Of a stretch of 64,000 bases of DNA, positions 1 to 11,249 are shown piece after piece. The stretch's first letter is position 1; the number at the start of each line of letters is the position of its first letter. The notes under the pieces are model-generated. The model searched no databases. It was not told the DNA's origin and saw only the letters and a list, made by a program, of their open reading frames with translations. Source of the DNA: Dasyornis broadbenti. Its lineage: Eukaryota > Chordata > Aves > Passeriformes > Dasyornithidae. The stretch spans positions 3,385,853-3,449,852 of the forward strand of contig VZRN01001305.1 in assembly GCA_013397935.1 (NCBI GenBank). Reading direction: 5' to 3'. A program made the position numbers and the translations under genes.

Positions 1-864
1 TCATTGTTTAAAGATGTATAGAACACAGGCTGTAAAGGAGTAAAGAATTAGGCATTCAGTTTTGACACTGAGCTGGTAAGATTATTCTGTTCCTGGTAAT
101 CTATATCAGGAAATTACAGTATCAAATGCTCTGCAGCTTACATTTATTTTTCCAAAGCAAAATTTTCAGTGTATGACATTATATATCATTCTAAGTTCTG
201 TTTACAGATACATTGATCTTTATATTGAGGCAACAGTGCTAAGAAAATGAGACTGAGATTTGGTGTCTGCTCATAATGAAGTACTGCTTCCAGCCCTCCC
301 TTTCACAGAATTAATTGCATCATTTAGTGGTCAGACACCTAATGGCATGACAGAGATTGTTTTTTTGAGCCAAATGAAGATTTAGAAATATTACTTTCTG
401 TACATCACATATCAAAGGACCAGAACAATGAAGAGGAAGTAAATTATAGTATGTTCAAAACCAAAAGTCCCAAATGCTTATTTTGTGTCTGTAAGGTGAT
501 GTTATGAGGTCAGTCAGGTTGGTGTAACCTTACAGTATTTGAGAGGTGACTCATAGCAGTCTTTTCCTAGCTCCCTACCAATGTGATCAGAGTCCAGGAT
601 TTATGAGGTGATACACAATAAATTTGCTTTCTGCCAGCACTGTGTTGGCCTTGGTTGAAAATCCAGGTTCTTTCTTGGCTAATGAAAAGGTTTGGTTTGC
701 CTTTGGTGCTTCCATGTTATGCTAGAGTAGAGCAATAAACACAGTTTGTCTGGTTTGCTGTGAAGAGTTATGACAGTATGAAATGCTCAAGCATGAGATA
801 CTGTAGCCCAGATGCTCTTAAAAACATAAGCAATGAAGACGAGTTTACTATCTACAGGAATCAA
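1..864. other. AT-rich non-coding sequence, no feature recognised
   Basis: Single-copy-looking AT-rich sequence with stops in all frames. I see no gene, RNA gene or recognisable repeat before the CR1 fragment that follows. Confidence 0.6.
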
Positions 865-1498
865 CCTACAAAAGTCCAGTCTGGAGACTTGAACTGCAGA
901 AAATAATTTAGGTGCCCCTGTAGACAAGCTGAACATATGAAAGCTATGTATCCTCTCAATAAAGAAGGCCAACTGCATACTAGACTAAAAGCAAGGGCAT
1001 AGAGAGCAGGTGGAGGGAAGTGATTATTTCCCTCTGTTTGGTGCTTGTGAGACGGTATCTGAAATACTGTCTTCAGCTTTGGGCTCCCCAGTATAAGAAA
1101 TACATAAATATCCTGGAGTGAGTCCAGAGAAAGGCCACTGGGATGGTAGAACAAATGATATACAAGGATAGGCTGAGAGAGCTGGATTTGTTTGGCCTGA
1201 GGAAGGAAAGGTCTGTTGCTGTCCTAAACTGTCTAGGGATAGTTACAGAGAAGATGAAGCCAAACTCTTCTGGTAGGTGTACAATGACAGAAGAAGAGGC
1301 ATCAGAGAGAAGTTGCAATGAGGTAAATCCAATAAAATAGTAGAAAAAACTGTTTTACATTGAGGGTGGTCAGACATTAAATCTGAGAGTGATTATGTAA
1401 TCTCCACCTTCGAAGATATTCAGAACTTGAGCAGAAAACCTCACCCAGGCAAATTTGATCTCATGAGAGCTTTTCAATGTGTATTATTCTGATTCTTA
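865..1498 (+). mobile_element. CR1 LINE, 3'-terminal fragment, strongly diverged
   Basis: This is a decayed 3' part of an avian CR1 non-LTR retrotransposon in plus orientation. Successive blocks match the CR1 3' region: a 'gtgcccctgtagacaagctg' block near 912, 'aaagaaggccaactgcatac' near 961, 'gagtccagagaaaggccac' near 1120, 'aggataggctgagagagctg' near 1166, a 'gagggtggtcagacatt' block near 1360 and 'gatctcatgagagcttttcaat' near 1458. The tail at 1480-1498 resembles the degenerate ATTCTRTG octamers that end CR1. Many stops and small indels break the end of the reverse-transcriptase frame, so it is inactive. The short open frames here are chance. The left border is approximate because divergence hides it. 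It appears older than the copy at 14036. Confidence 0.85.
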
Positions 1499-4400
1499 TT
1501 TTGTAGTCTGCCAGAAATGGTAGAAAATTTTACTCATAGATACTATTCAACAAAAGGCTTGCCTTGAGGCGTTATTTCAAAGCAATCTGAGGTACTGATT
1601 GTGGAAGCCCATTCCTATCTCAGTTAAATGTAGCCTTTATTTATCAGAGCACACTAGAGTGAAAAAATGTTCAGTTGTTGTTTGAGCCAACAGCTCTGTT
1701 TCTCTCCAGATAGCTAAGAATGAGAAAATGACTTTCCAACAATGGATATATTAGAGAGGTCTGCTGTATATCTCAGTGTATCCCTTCAAACTCCTTCAGC
1801 TTTCACCAGAAAGTTAAGTGGGTTCACTTGTCCTTGAGTTGAAGTTGACATTTTGTGCCAGAGTATGACAGAGCAATTGGACTTTATTGCTATGTTTTGC
1901 CCTAAAATTTATGATAGTCTCTTCCATCAAACAAGATGTTCTGTTTGTTAGTGTTTTGTTGGGTTTTTTTGGGGGGTATTTTTAAGGTAATAAGGTATTA
2001 AGAGCACTTGTAAAAATTGTAGAGAAAACTGAAGAGTTCTTGAAACCTTTTTCCATTACTTCCAATATGAACTTTGAATTGGAATATGTGGGTTATTTGT
2101 CCTTTTCAGACTGGCAAGGACAGAAGAAAATCACAGTTTCTGTGAATTTATTCACCAAGAGGTGGATAATACACATAGGCTGATGGAGAAAACGGTCATG
2201 TAAATTGACACTGTACTTGAGCCCATCAGAAGTTTCTCCTCCTGATTGCTGCTGCTTCTCAAAGGAAAGGAGAGCTTTTGTGCTGGTGCTGCTTTTGCTG
2301 AAGACCCCAGTCTCAATGAAAAAAATACCCGGTTCCTATCTTAAAGTAATTAATTTCTTGCATACAAAGTCAATGTAATACTTTTTAATGCTCATCTGAA
2401 TAATAATCTATGTACATTTTGACAATAACAAGATTATTTAAATTGTTGTTTAAGGCTACAGAGATGAAATCATCTGAATTGTTTATTTTTTCACACCCAT
2501 TAAAATGAGGGCAGGGAATGTTTTTTACCTAATTATTTGCTAATATAATTTTCTGAAGAGAGTCGAAGTAGTGATGTTCATGATAGAGATGACAGCCATT
2601 TCCACATCATTTGGACACGGGACATCCAATAAAGATGAGGAAAACTAAATGTGAAAAGGGACAAAATTCATTAACCTATCTTAGCAAAATAATTAAGCCA
2701 GTGTTATTGAATAGGTTATCACAGTATCATCTATTGTAATGAACAATTTGTCTGGTAACCAAGATGATTACTAATATTTTGTTCTTGGTTTTTCTGACAG
2801 GAAAAGAGAAGGTAATTGCAATTAAAGGAGAACTTTTTAATTTGAGCTGTTTAGAGAGCTGTAGAATTGTTTTATATGAAGTGTGTATTGTTCTGGTGAC
2901 TCCACCCCTCTGTTTTATTTGCATGTTACCTTGCATGTTTTCAGTAAGAGCCTGTTTTGTACTTGGTTGCTACCTCTGTGCCCAATTATGTTTCTGTTTA
3001 GCCAATGGATAACACCTGCTTTAATAAGGGATGGCAAACAGTTTGTTTATATATCTTTTATTTTAGTATTTTCTACAATATTTGTCAAACACACGTAGGA
3101 AGCTTTAGATCACAGCTTTACAGTCTCAAGCCCAGTGTTGTAACTCTTCACATATCTAAATTTATTTATTCTCAGTTGTTTATTAATATTTCAGTTAAAT
3201 TCTAAAGGTTTCATAGCATATAAAGCTATATACACTTCAGAGGTATTCATACTCTCTGCACTAGATAATTATCATCAGTTATATTAATCAGTTGTTGGGC
3301 ATGATGACTTTACAGTGTTGCCCTTCAGTAGCTGAGAGTAGGCGTTATGAATGTTTCACGGTTTCTAGAGATATTTATCTATTTTTTGCAGATTCTAAAT
3401 TGTGTCTTCATCCATGCCCTTTAAACTGCAATGAGTGTGTTAGATTAAAAGGAATAGAAATGTCACAATCTGTCTTCTTAGTTCAGAACCCCCTTCCTCC
3501 TCCCTTCCCTGAGCTTTTATTGCAGAGCATAATGGCATATCGTAGGAAATGTCCCCTTGGTCAGTTTTCCACTGTGCCAACTGTGTTCCTTTCTAACTTT
3601 ATGTCACACCTCTGGCCTACTTGCTGAGGTGGGTAGAGTAGTGAAAAGAAAACCATGATGCTGTGAAAGCCAGGACACTGGTGTGTTAATAGCGCTGGTT
3701 TAATCACAAGTCCAAAATACAGCATAATATGGACTGTACAGGATTAACTCCATCCCAGCCAGACCCAGTGCACCAGGGAAGGCAGCATTTATTCAGAGGA
3801 ATAGTTTGTTTTCTCCCTGTAATAAAGTTATTAGTGAGAGCACATAACAAGATATATAGCTTATAAATATAACATCTGCTTAAAAATCTGCTTCTTTTTT
3901 GCTTATGTAAGACTTATACAAACTTGTATGTACTTACTAAAAGAATAGTAAATTGATGGGTCATCTTGAACTCTGTGACTATGTCACCATTAAGGAACTT
4001 AGACTATTTTCAGCTTTTCTGTTTTTTACTTTTTACACCCAAATCAATACTAGTTGTCAATGTTTAATTAGTGTATTTTTTAAATATACATTTCACATTC
4101 TGAATTGCCTTCAGGTATTTTCATTTCAGATTATATCTAATATTACATTGATTTGTATAGAATTTCTCAAAACAACAGATGAATGCTAAAAAGAGAAAAA
4201 GAAACAATTGATTAATAAATGTTTCCTTAAAATTAACCCACTGAGGAATTTCTGGCTTTCTGTTAGCACTAGCACCTAAGGAGAAAAATGGAGAAAATAA
4301 TAGATCAAATGCTGTGCTTCTGTGCATAAAGTTTTGTTTTTGTTTGATTATCCACTTTATGGTAGAATGAACCTATATTGGTTTGAAGTAGCAGGAAAGG

Positions 4401-5804
4401 TCAAGAATGTATACAGCTTTAACTTTGAATGCTTTCTGAGCCAACTGCACTTAAGTCCTGACAGAAGGTTGCCATGCATGACTTCTGCTGATGCACAGTC
4501 ACTTCTCATGCTTGTGGATATTTTGTGCTCTCAAAAAAGAGGTGAAGTCAGATGTTTTTAGAAAGACCTGGAAAAAAAAGTTATCATCTTGGTAATGTAA
4601 AGGCCATAAAGCTGAGAACAGACTCTTAGACTTTTCTTAGTCCCTCTCAGTTCCCACAAACACATTTTCCCATATCACTAAACTGTTGTGTGATTTCAGC
4701 AGTGAATTTTACCTGATTTTGTAGCATCAGGTCTAGAACTGAAGTAGAGGCTACATCTGGTGCAGTATGTACCAGTATTCATTTCTTTCTTGGTTTTGCT
4801 TCCCTGCTGAATTTATAGCTGCTGCAGTTTTTTGTCTCTGTGATGTAATTTAGACGATCCTGCCTCTCTCCAAACTGTTGCATGCAAACCAATGCATAAG
4901 AAACCAACTAAAATGTCGTCTTGTGCTAATGACAGTCCTTGTTAGGTTCCATCAAAACTAGTGCAGTGTTTGTACAACATCAATGTGGTAACTTTGCAAT
5001 AGAAGCTCAATTGATTCCCTGAGCTGATGATGAAAACTAATACCAAAGCTACGCAAATTGTAAACAGAAAGGACACATTTCAGGTGGCCATGCATAACTG
5101 AGCCTTTGGTATTTGAGCAAAGAGTTGATTTGCATACTTGAATATATTTTGAACCTTATTTGATCACTAACTAATCAGTGCATGCAGATGGCAATCAGAT
5201 TTCTGATCTGAATACACAAATAGTACCTTATGAATTCAATCAAGGGCTGTGAAGCTGTAGATGGGGAGCTCTACTCAGTTGGAGTGAAAAGTTATTAATA
5301 TATCTCCTGTGATTATGAAAGTGGAGGAAACAGGGTTTTTTTCATTAGTGCTTTGAAAGGACTTGCTAATTTATTCATATGTGGAAAAGAGTTGGTAAGA
5401 AAGTAAAAATTGGCTGTGGACTGGCTCCAACTCTGCATCCCAATTTTTATTTTTAAACTTTATCTACAAGAGTGATATAAGTCTTATCACTTACCGAGGA
5501 GCAAGTGAATGGAATGAGTACTTTCAGAGTACTTTCAAAATTTCCCATTTCTGTCTTTCACCTTAGGGAAAGGAAGAATTTCTTTGGATGCTATGTGAAG
5601 GTGCTCCCATGGGCTTCCATATTCCATAGAAGATCACTGAGATTATAACACTGTAATTTATTCTTGCTTCCTAATTGCCGTTTTATTAGCTGTTAAAGAA
5701 TTCATATGGATGAGTCTGAAATCTGATGATTCCAGTTGCTGTTTTCCCATCTTTCTCCTAATTTTTAGTTCAATGTTAATAGTTGAACTGATAAATTACA
5801 ACTG
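1499..5804. other. AT-rich non-coding sequence
   Basis: No gene is recognised. A G/T-rich tract lies at 1941-1984 and a perfect 11-bp tandem duplication (gagtactttca twice) at 5516-5537. Open frames up to 111 codons (3292-3627) have no family resemblance and look like chance. Confidence 0.55.
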
Positions 5805-5885
5805 AAATATGTCCCTGCCCATGGCAAGGAGTTGGCATTAGATGGTCTTTAAAGTCTTTACAACCTAAGATATTATGTGATCTAA
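5805..5885 (+). mobile_element. CR1 LINE, extreme 3' tail fragment
   Basis: A very short 5'-truncated CR1 copy. The block 'gtccctgcccatggcaagg' at 5812 and the following 'tagatggtctttaaagtct' match the last 70 or so bases of avian CR1. They run into 'caacctaagatattatgtgatct', a degenerate form of the terminal octamer repeat. Severe 5' truncation is normal for CR1, which integrates by target-primed reverse transcription. Confidence 0.75.
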
Positions 5886-6605
5886 TAAACAATCAAACAA
5901 TTTTTATATGATCTTAAGATTTCTATATTGTCTTGTAAAAACATTGCATTTTTGTTTTGTATTTCAACAGCTTTTGAGAGATACATTACCCCTGCCTTAC
6001 TTATCAGTCATGCAAGTAGCATTTTTTTTAAAAGTTGGTAAATGGTGAGCTTAAATACATTGTGACTTGTGGAGCTGCTTTTTTTTTCCAATCTTGTTGT
6101 TCAGTGGTCCATAGCCATTTCAGCTTTGGAAGTTATTTCTTTCCATGAATGTTGTCAGCTGTAAAACTCAAGCTATTGACCTATCAGCAGACTTCTCCTT
6201 GAAAACAAATAAACTTTAGAACCCTGTTCTTTCAAGGAACTTGACTTCTAACTGGCTTGACCTTCGATTGACTCCCCAGCCTGCTTTGCACTGAAATTTC
6301 TGTGATGGTAACATCATTAAGAATGCAATTTCCTTTCCCTCTGAAATATTACCTACATTGGCAAAAGCCTTCCTATAAGCATATTCATAGGTACAAAAAA
6401 CTACTGTTCCAGGGAAAACACTGATGCTGCTTCTTGCAATAGGGTATTCATTAGACATGATGCAGTGATAAAAATAAAATGGTCTCTGCATTAAGTGAAT
6501 CTACTGGCCTGTCTCTCTAAAACCTAGAAAGATTTTAATACAGTGTTGTAATCCTGGCCAGCATTTTAATACTTGTGTATTTTACTGAAAAGATGCAATT
6601 GATAT
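5886..6605. other. AT-rich non-coding sequence, no feature recognised
   Basis: AT-rich sequence with no supported gene. The minus-strand open frame at 6216-6491 (91 codons) has no recognisable motif. Confidence 0.55.
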
Positions 6606-6745
6606 GCAAGCTGTATTTTTATTATCTTTTGTGTTGCAAACCAAGCTGCTGCTGATTTTTCACTGAAACAACTGTGTAGCTGTTTCATTACTAGTTTACT
6701 CAGCAGCAGCTTACAACACAAGATTGTTTTTAATGTAAAAATTGC
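6606..6745. repeat. Long imperfect inverted repeat (about 140-nt hairpin)
   Basis: The two halves pair over most of their length. The core is a perfect 13-bp stem: aagctgctgctga at 6643-6655 against its reverse complement at 6700-6712. Inside it tgaaaca (6664-6670) pairs with tgtttca (6681-6687) around a 10-nt loop. Outside it ttgtgttg (6629-6636) pairs with caacacaa (6714-6721), leaving a 6-versus-1-nt bulge, and weaker A/T-rich pairing continues to gcaa (6606) and ttgc (6742). This could be a miRNA-type precursor, a small palindromic DNA-transposon relic, or a chance or mutation-built palindrome. I do not recognise a known miRNA seed. The strand of any transcript is undetermined. Confidence 0.7.
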
Positions 6746-7149
6746 AAGATAAATGGGTTTTATGTTATTTAATTTACGTTCCTATTAAATGGAGTAATCA
6801 AGTAGACTAAGGCAGCTTTTTAAAATAATGAGATTTTCTTTTATCAGAGTAGACATTTGTTTTAAATGAATCATTAATCTTGTAGTTAAAACACTGATTA
6901 AGAATATTCTTTGATTTGCATTCCTTTGTCTAAATTTGATTTAGGAGAGAGGCTATTATAAAAGAGGTTGATAAAACTATTTGTTATAAAAAATAATATT
7001 GCTGGTATCTTGTATATCCTTTGCTATTCATTGTCTGTGCTCCATTTTATTTACTGGACATAACTTTTCAAGCCACATGAGAAATTGGTTTAATATTTTC
7101 CTTTTTCATAACTTAAGTACTATGGGACGAGTCAAATTAATTTAAAATA
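6746..7149. other. AT-rich non-coding sequence, no feature recognised
   Basis: Very AT-rich single-copy-like sequence with no supported gene or repeat. Confidence 0.55.
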
Positions 7150-7450
7150 CTCAGTTCTGTGTCGTCAGAGGTGTCAGTGAGTGCTTGGCACTCTGGCTTC
7201 CGGGGCTCTCCAAAGGACTTTCCTGTCCCTGTTAGCTTTGCTGTGGTGACCATGTTCTCCACGGCCTAGGGAAGTGCAGACTTACTTCACAGTGCCTGTG
7301 CAGGGCACTGAATGTGCCCACAGCGGTGGCTTCTGGGTTGGGTTTTGGGTGGGAGGAGGCACCTGCTGCATGTGAACTTGCTGCTGCCTGGCAGCACAGC
7401 CCAGCAGTGCGAGGACCTGCTTTTCCACAGGCTGGGGAGCAGGAGGCTTG
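7150..7450. other. Small GC-rich island in AT-rich surroundings
   Basis: About 300 bp that is clearly richer in G+C than either flank, with sharp transitions near 7150 and 7460. It has few CpGs, so it is not a classical CpG island. It contains many CTGC/GCAG and CCC/GGG runs but no open frame, LTR termini or tail that I recognise. It could be an old mobile-element fragment or a regulatory element. Function is unknown. Confidence 0.5.
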
Positions 7451-10400
7451 AAGTTCAGAGGTGTGAAACGTAAAAGCTATGGAATCACTGTGAAAAATGA
7501 AATCTAGAAATAGAAATAGTTACAGAAAGCTATCAGATGAATATTAAAAACAAAAAAAAAAAAAAGACTCAGGTATCAGCACACATTTTTATGCCCTGCT
7601 GTTTGAAATCCTTTTTGTCATTCAAGTTTAAGCATGTAGGGAATTCTTAAAGAAGTCCTGAGTTCCAACTGCAGCACAACAAGCTTGATGTGAGTGTCCT
7701 GTAATGGGCTGTGGCTGGTCACTGTTTCTACTCTACCCACCTCTCAGTCTTTAATTGAGGGTAGCGTACTGTCTGCATTTTCAGGATCAAGGCTTCTGTT
7801 TACATGCAGAACTTCCCATGTTTGCCCTTTTTCTTTTTCACATGTTTGCTTACATTGTATTTTTCTCTTTGCTTGAAGAAAATTAAAAGTGTAATAATAC
7901 TCTATTCTCTTAATTCTGAGAACAGGTACAAACCAGAAGTTTGCAATGTATCTCCCTCCGCCTCTCCCCACTTGTACAGACACATATCAGAACTGAAGCT
8001 TCTGCTTTCATAAATTTTAGAAAAAATTTACTTCTCTTACCCAAAATTAAAGGCTCTAAATGTAAAAAATAGTTCCCGTATGAAATCTCACAAAGGTGCT
8101 GCAGGGCAAGTAAGAAGATTTTCATGTGACTGTAAACATATCTAATTTTTCAATTGCTGAACAGCCCACAAGTATGAAATACTGATTTTATCTCTTAAGC
8201 AGTTATCAGCTAAAAAGGAAACAAGAAATTGTGGTAGCATTTCAGACACTAATTGTATTTCAGAAGCATATCTCTTAAGTGGAATTCTTATGTGACAATC
8301 TTAAGTGCAACATTTTGAAATCTAACTGTAAACTAACAGTTCATAGATGTAAATGATGACTTTTTTTTTTTTTTTATTATTATTACTCTCTTCCTCTTGT
8401 GACTTTGAAATTTTGCCTTAAGGTCAGGTTAAAAAAGGGTTGTACATAGCCAGTCATAGGTTTCTGGAATTTGGTGTAAATTTAAAACATACAACCCTTG
8501 TGTAATTAAATGGTGTTTACAGGCAGAGTTACTAACCTCACTTTGTAAAAGCTTTTGATAAAAAGAAGCTACCACCCTAATGCTCCAGACTAAAAGAGGA
8601 TATGGAAGAGATGTTTGTCTGAAAGAGAAAACATCTGCTTCATGCAAAGCTGGGAACAGTAGTGCATTATAAATCAAGAAAAAGGTGTTAATGCTCCATC
8701 TTCTCTCTTTCATGAATACAGAGACCAGTTAATAGTGACTGCAGATATTCGATGCCGGAATTTAGAGCTGTGTGTTGTTTTTTTTTCTTTCTTTGGTTAT
8801 CCCTGGTATGTGTTGTCTCAGTTGCCTCTTTTGTTAAGTTGCATTGATAGAGCTTTCATTGACACGTGTTCCACAGGTCTGTTTTAGCTCTGCAGGTGTG
8901 TGCTGGGCTGGGCTATGCTTTGTTATGTACCCAGGTAAAGAGATCCCAAAAGCAGAAGAAATGTGTTTTCAAGTCAAATGATCAATGAATATTTTCTAAG
9001 CTAATTTAATACTTCTTTTTAAGGCTAGTCTGTTTTGTCATAAAGATAATAGTATTAAAATTGGATGATAATTTTTATTTAAGTAACTTTCAGAGCTATA
9101 GGAACCCTGTAGGAGAACTACAGCTCACCTTCCCTAGGGATGCCTTTCCTAGGGTTGCGCCCCTCATGGTGGCTGTGTCTGGGCTCCTTGTTTGAAACCA
9201 TTCACTGAACTGGGACATTTGTGTACCTTGGCTGTAGCTGAGGTTTTGGCTTGTGTACCGACTGCTGATTATGACTGGACTTGGTTGTTAAGTAAGGTTT
9301 TTTGCTAATTATTGTATTACCCTGCTTTTGTTGGTATCACCCAGTGTTACAGTCAAAGCTTAGAACTGGACACCTTTTGTTTGGAGAGTTAAATTTTTTT
9401 TGAACTCTTCACTGTTGCTTTCATGTCAGGTAATGATCCTTGCTGGTGCTTGAGTGTCTTGTGTGGAAAGGCTTGATCTGGCACTATTAATGGGAGATGG
9501 AAGCTGTGGGATTTATCTGTGAGTCTAAAAATGCCTTGGGAAGAACAGAAGTGAAAAGGAATAGGTTGATCATTCTCTGAATCTGTGATTGCAGAGGGTG
9601 ACCATAGGATGTGTGACGATTCACTGTGTCAGGGCACATGGTGATAATTTCTCAGAATTCATACTTGTGGTAATGCACTGTTTATCAACTGCTTGTGTGA
9701 CAGCTGTTGCCCTCGTAGCAGTGTGTGTTTGCTCTCCAGCCAGGAACTCGTCCTATTAACTTAGTCTTAGATTTCAGCTTACAGCCTGCTCATCTTCAAG
9801 GATGGCAGTAAATTCTCTTGATGGAGTGCAGAGATTGTGTTCCAGAGGCCCAACTTCGCTCTAATCCCTCCCTAGCCTTAAGCCACCTAAACTTGTCTTA
9901 GTCTGGCTCAGAGCTTCATGCCAATGCAACATATGGTCTACTTCACTTTTCAGAAATGATTGGTTTGTTATTGCTGTGCTGAAACAATTTATCTGCTTTA
10001 AAAGGGAAAAAACCCCCAAGAAAATAGAAAACAAAGAAAACAAATGGTATCCACTATTTTTAAATTGCAGGAGAAACGGTTTAAAAATATGAGGACTTGT
10101 ACTTTTTTATATGAAATACTTTTCTGTGGTCACTTATATACACTCACTGGGAATTATTTCTGCCTACAGCTGTTTTGTGATATAGAAACAATTCTTTCTG
10201 TAACAGCATCTTTATACTTTCCTGTAAAATAGTTATGAGCAGTATCTTTATACTTTCCTACATAAGCTAGATGTGGTTACGATGCATTGCGGATTTCTTC
10301 TAAGAGTGACTTTTAGTAAAATGATAGTTGTGTCTCCGATTCCAGGCAAGATAACAAAGTTGGAAGCAATGGTGGAAGCTTTTCAGATGTTACAGTGGGT

Positions 10401-10771
10401 ATCTCAAATCTCTAAATGTATTTGAAAGAAAAGGGAATAAAATCAGGAAAAAAAGAAGGCCACTGATACTGGTAGGCATACTTCTTCATTGGGAAGGGAG
10501 GAAAGAAAGCTGGGGCAGTACAAGGAAACAAGATGAGATCTGAGGCTTTAGCGCATTTGGTGCCACCATGTGTGACTGTCTCAGCACCTGTATAAAACAT
10601 TCTGCTCTTGGTGGGAAGGGGTGGGGGATTGTTGATTTAGAACTGACTTTTGGCAACAGTTCTCTGCAGAATAAGACATAAGGAAGGGATCAAAAGTAGG
10701 ATGAAAGACTAGAGAGCTGGATCATTGTTTTTTGATCCATAAAGAGGAGTTCCTAGGCCAAGCCTGAAGAA
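7451..10771. other. Non-coding sequence with simple tracts
   Basis: No gene is recognised. It contains an A14 run at 7552-7565, a T15 run followed by ATT repeats at 8361-8385, and a 20-bp direct repeat with one mismatch at 10204-10223 and 10240-10259 (36-bp period). A moderately GC-richer patch around 9100-9300 has no identifiable origin. Confidence 0.55.
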
Positions 10772-11249
10772 TGTAGGGCAACAAATGCCTTCCTGAGGAT
10801 CTGGGCATAAGAACATGAAATTCCCAGTGAGCTTATGGGTCCAGGAGAAAATCCAGGAGAAAATGGATATTCACACATTCTTCCTCTCCTTTTTAAAAAA
10901 ATTTCTCTACAATGTATATGTATTATCCTGATATTATTAGAGAAATGTCTATATAAAAGAATAGATATATGTGTTCTTCTGGGGAGATCCACAGATGTAT
11001 AGTTTTTACTATAGGGAGGAAGAATCAACAATATCCTTGGCCATAAGGATTTCATCTGTGTTTCCACATTTGTTGAGATTATCATATGATTATAATGCAC
11101 TGCAAAGCTTCTAATGTCTAGGTTTGAACTGTATGGGAAAGAGAAGGTCTCCTGCAGGACCCGTGGAGACAGCATTATTGTGAAGAATAAACCACAATGT
11201 CGTGGTGGCCTCAGTTGGAATTTTAGATGCTTCTGCAGTCCTTTCAACA
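10772..11249 (+). mobile_element. Probable solo LTR of an endogenous retrovirus, with AT-rich core
   Basis: The segment starts TGTAGGG and ends TTTCAACA, giving the TG...CA termini of a retroviral LTR. It has a TATA-like motif (tataaaag) near 10952 and a polyadenylation signal AATAAA at 11186-11191, about 60 bp before the 3' end, in the order expected of U3-R-U5. The outer parts resemble avian ERV LTR sequence as I recall it. No target-site duplication is visible (gaagaa before, ctatat after), so a border may be wrong or one flank deleted. No gag, pol or env sequence lies alongside. The AT-rich middle, 10855-11102, is shared with 15985-16232 and may be a separate insertion. The 165-codon antisense frame covering this element is the longest in the window and looks like chance. 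Confidence 0.5.
10855..11102 (+). repeat. 248-bp dispersed direct repeat, copy A (inside the LTR)
   Basis: This copy is identical to 15985-16232 without indels, except one visible difference (a at 10869, g at 15999). The offset is a constant 5130 bp. Similarity ends abruptly on both sides. The block is much more AT-rich than the LTR sequence around it. It has no terminal inverted repeats and no poly-A tail, so it does not look like a standalone LINE or DNA transposon. Confidence 0.9.
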
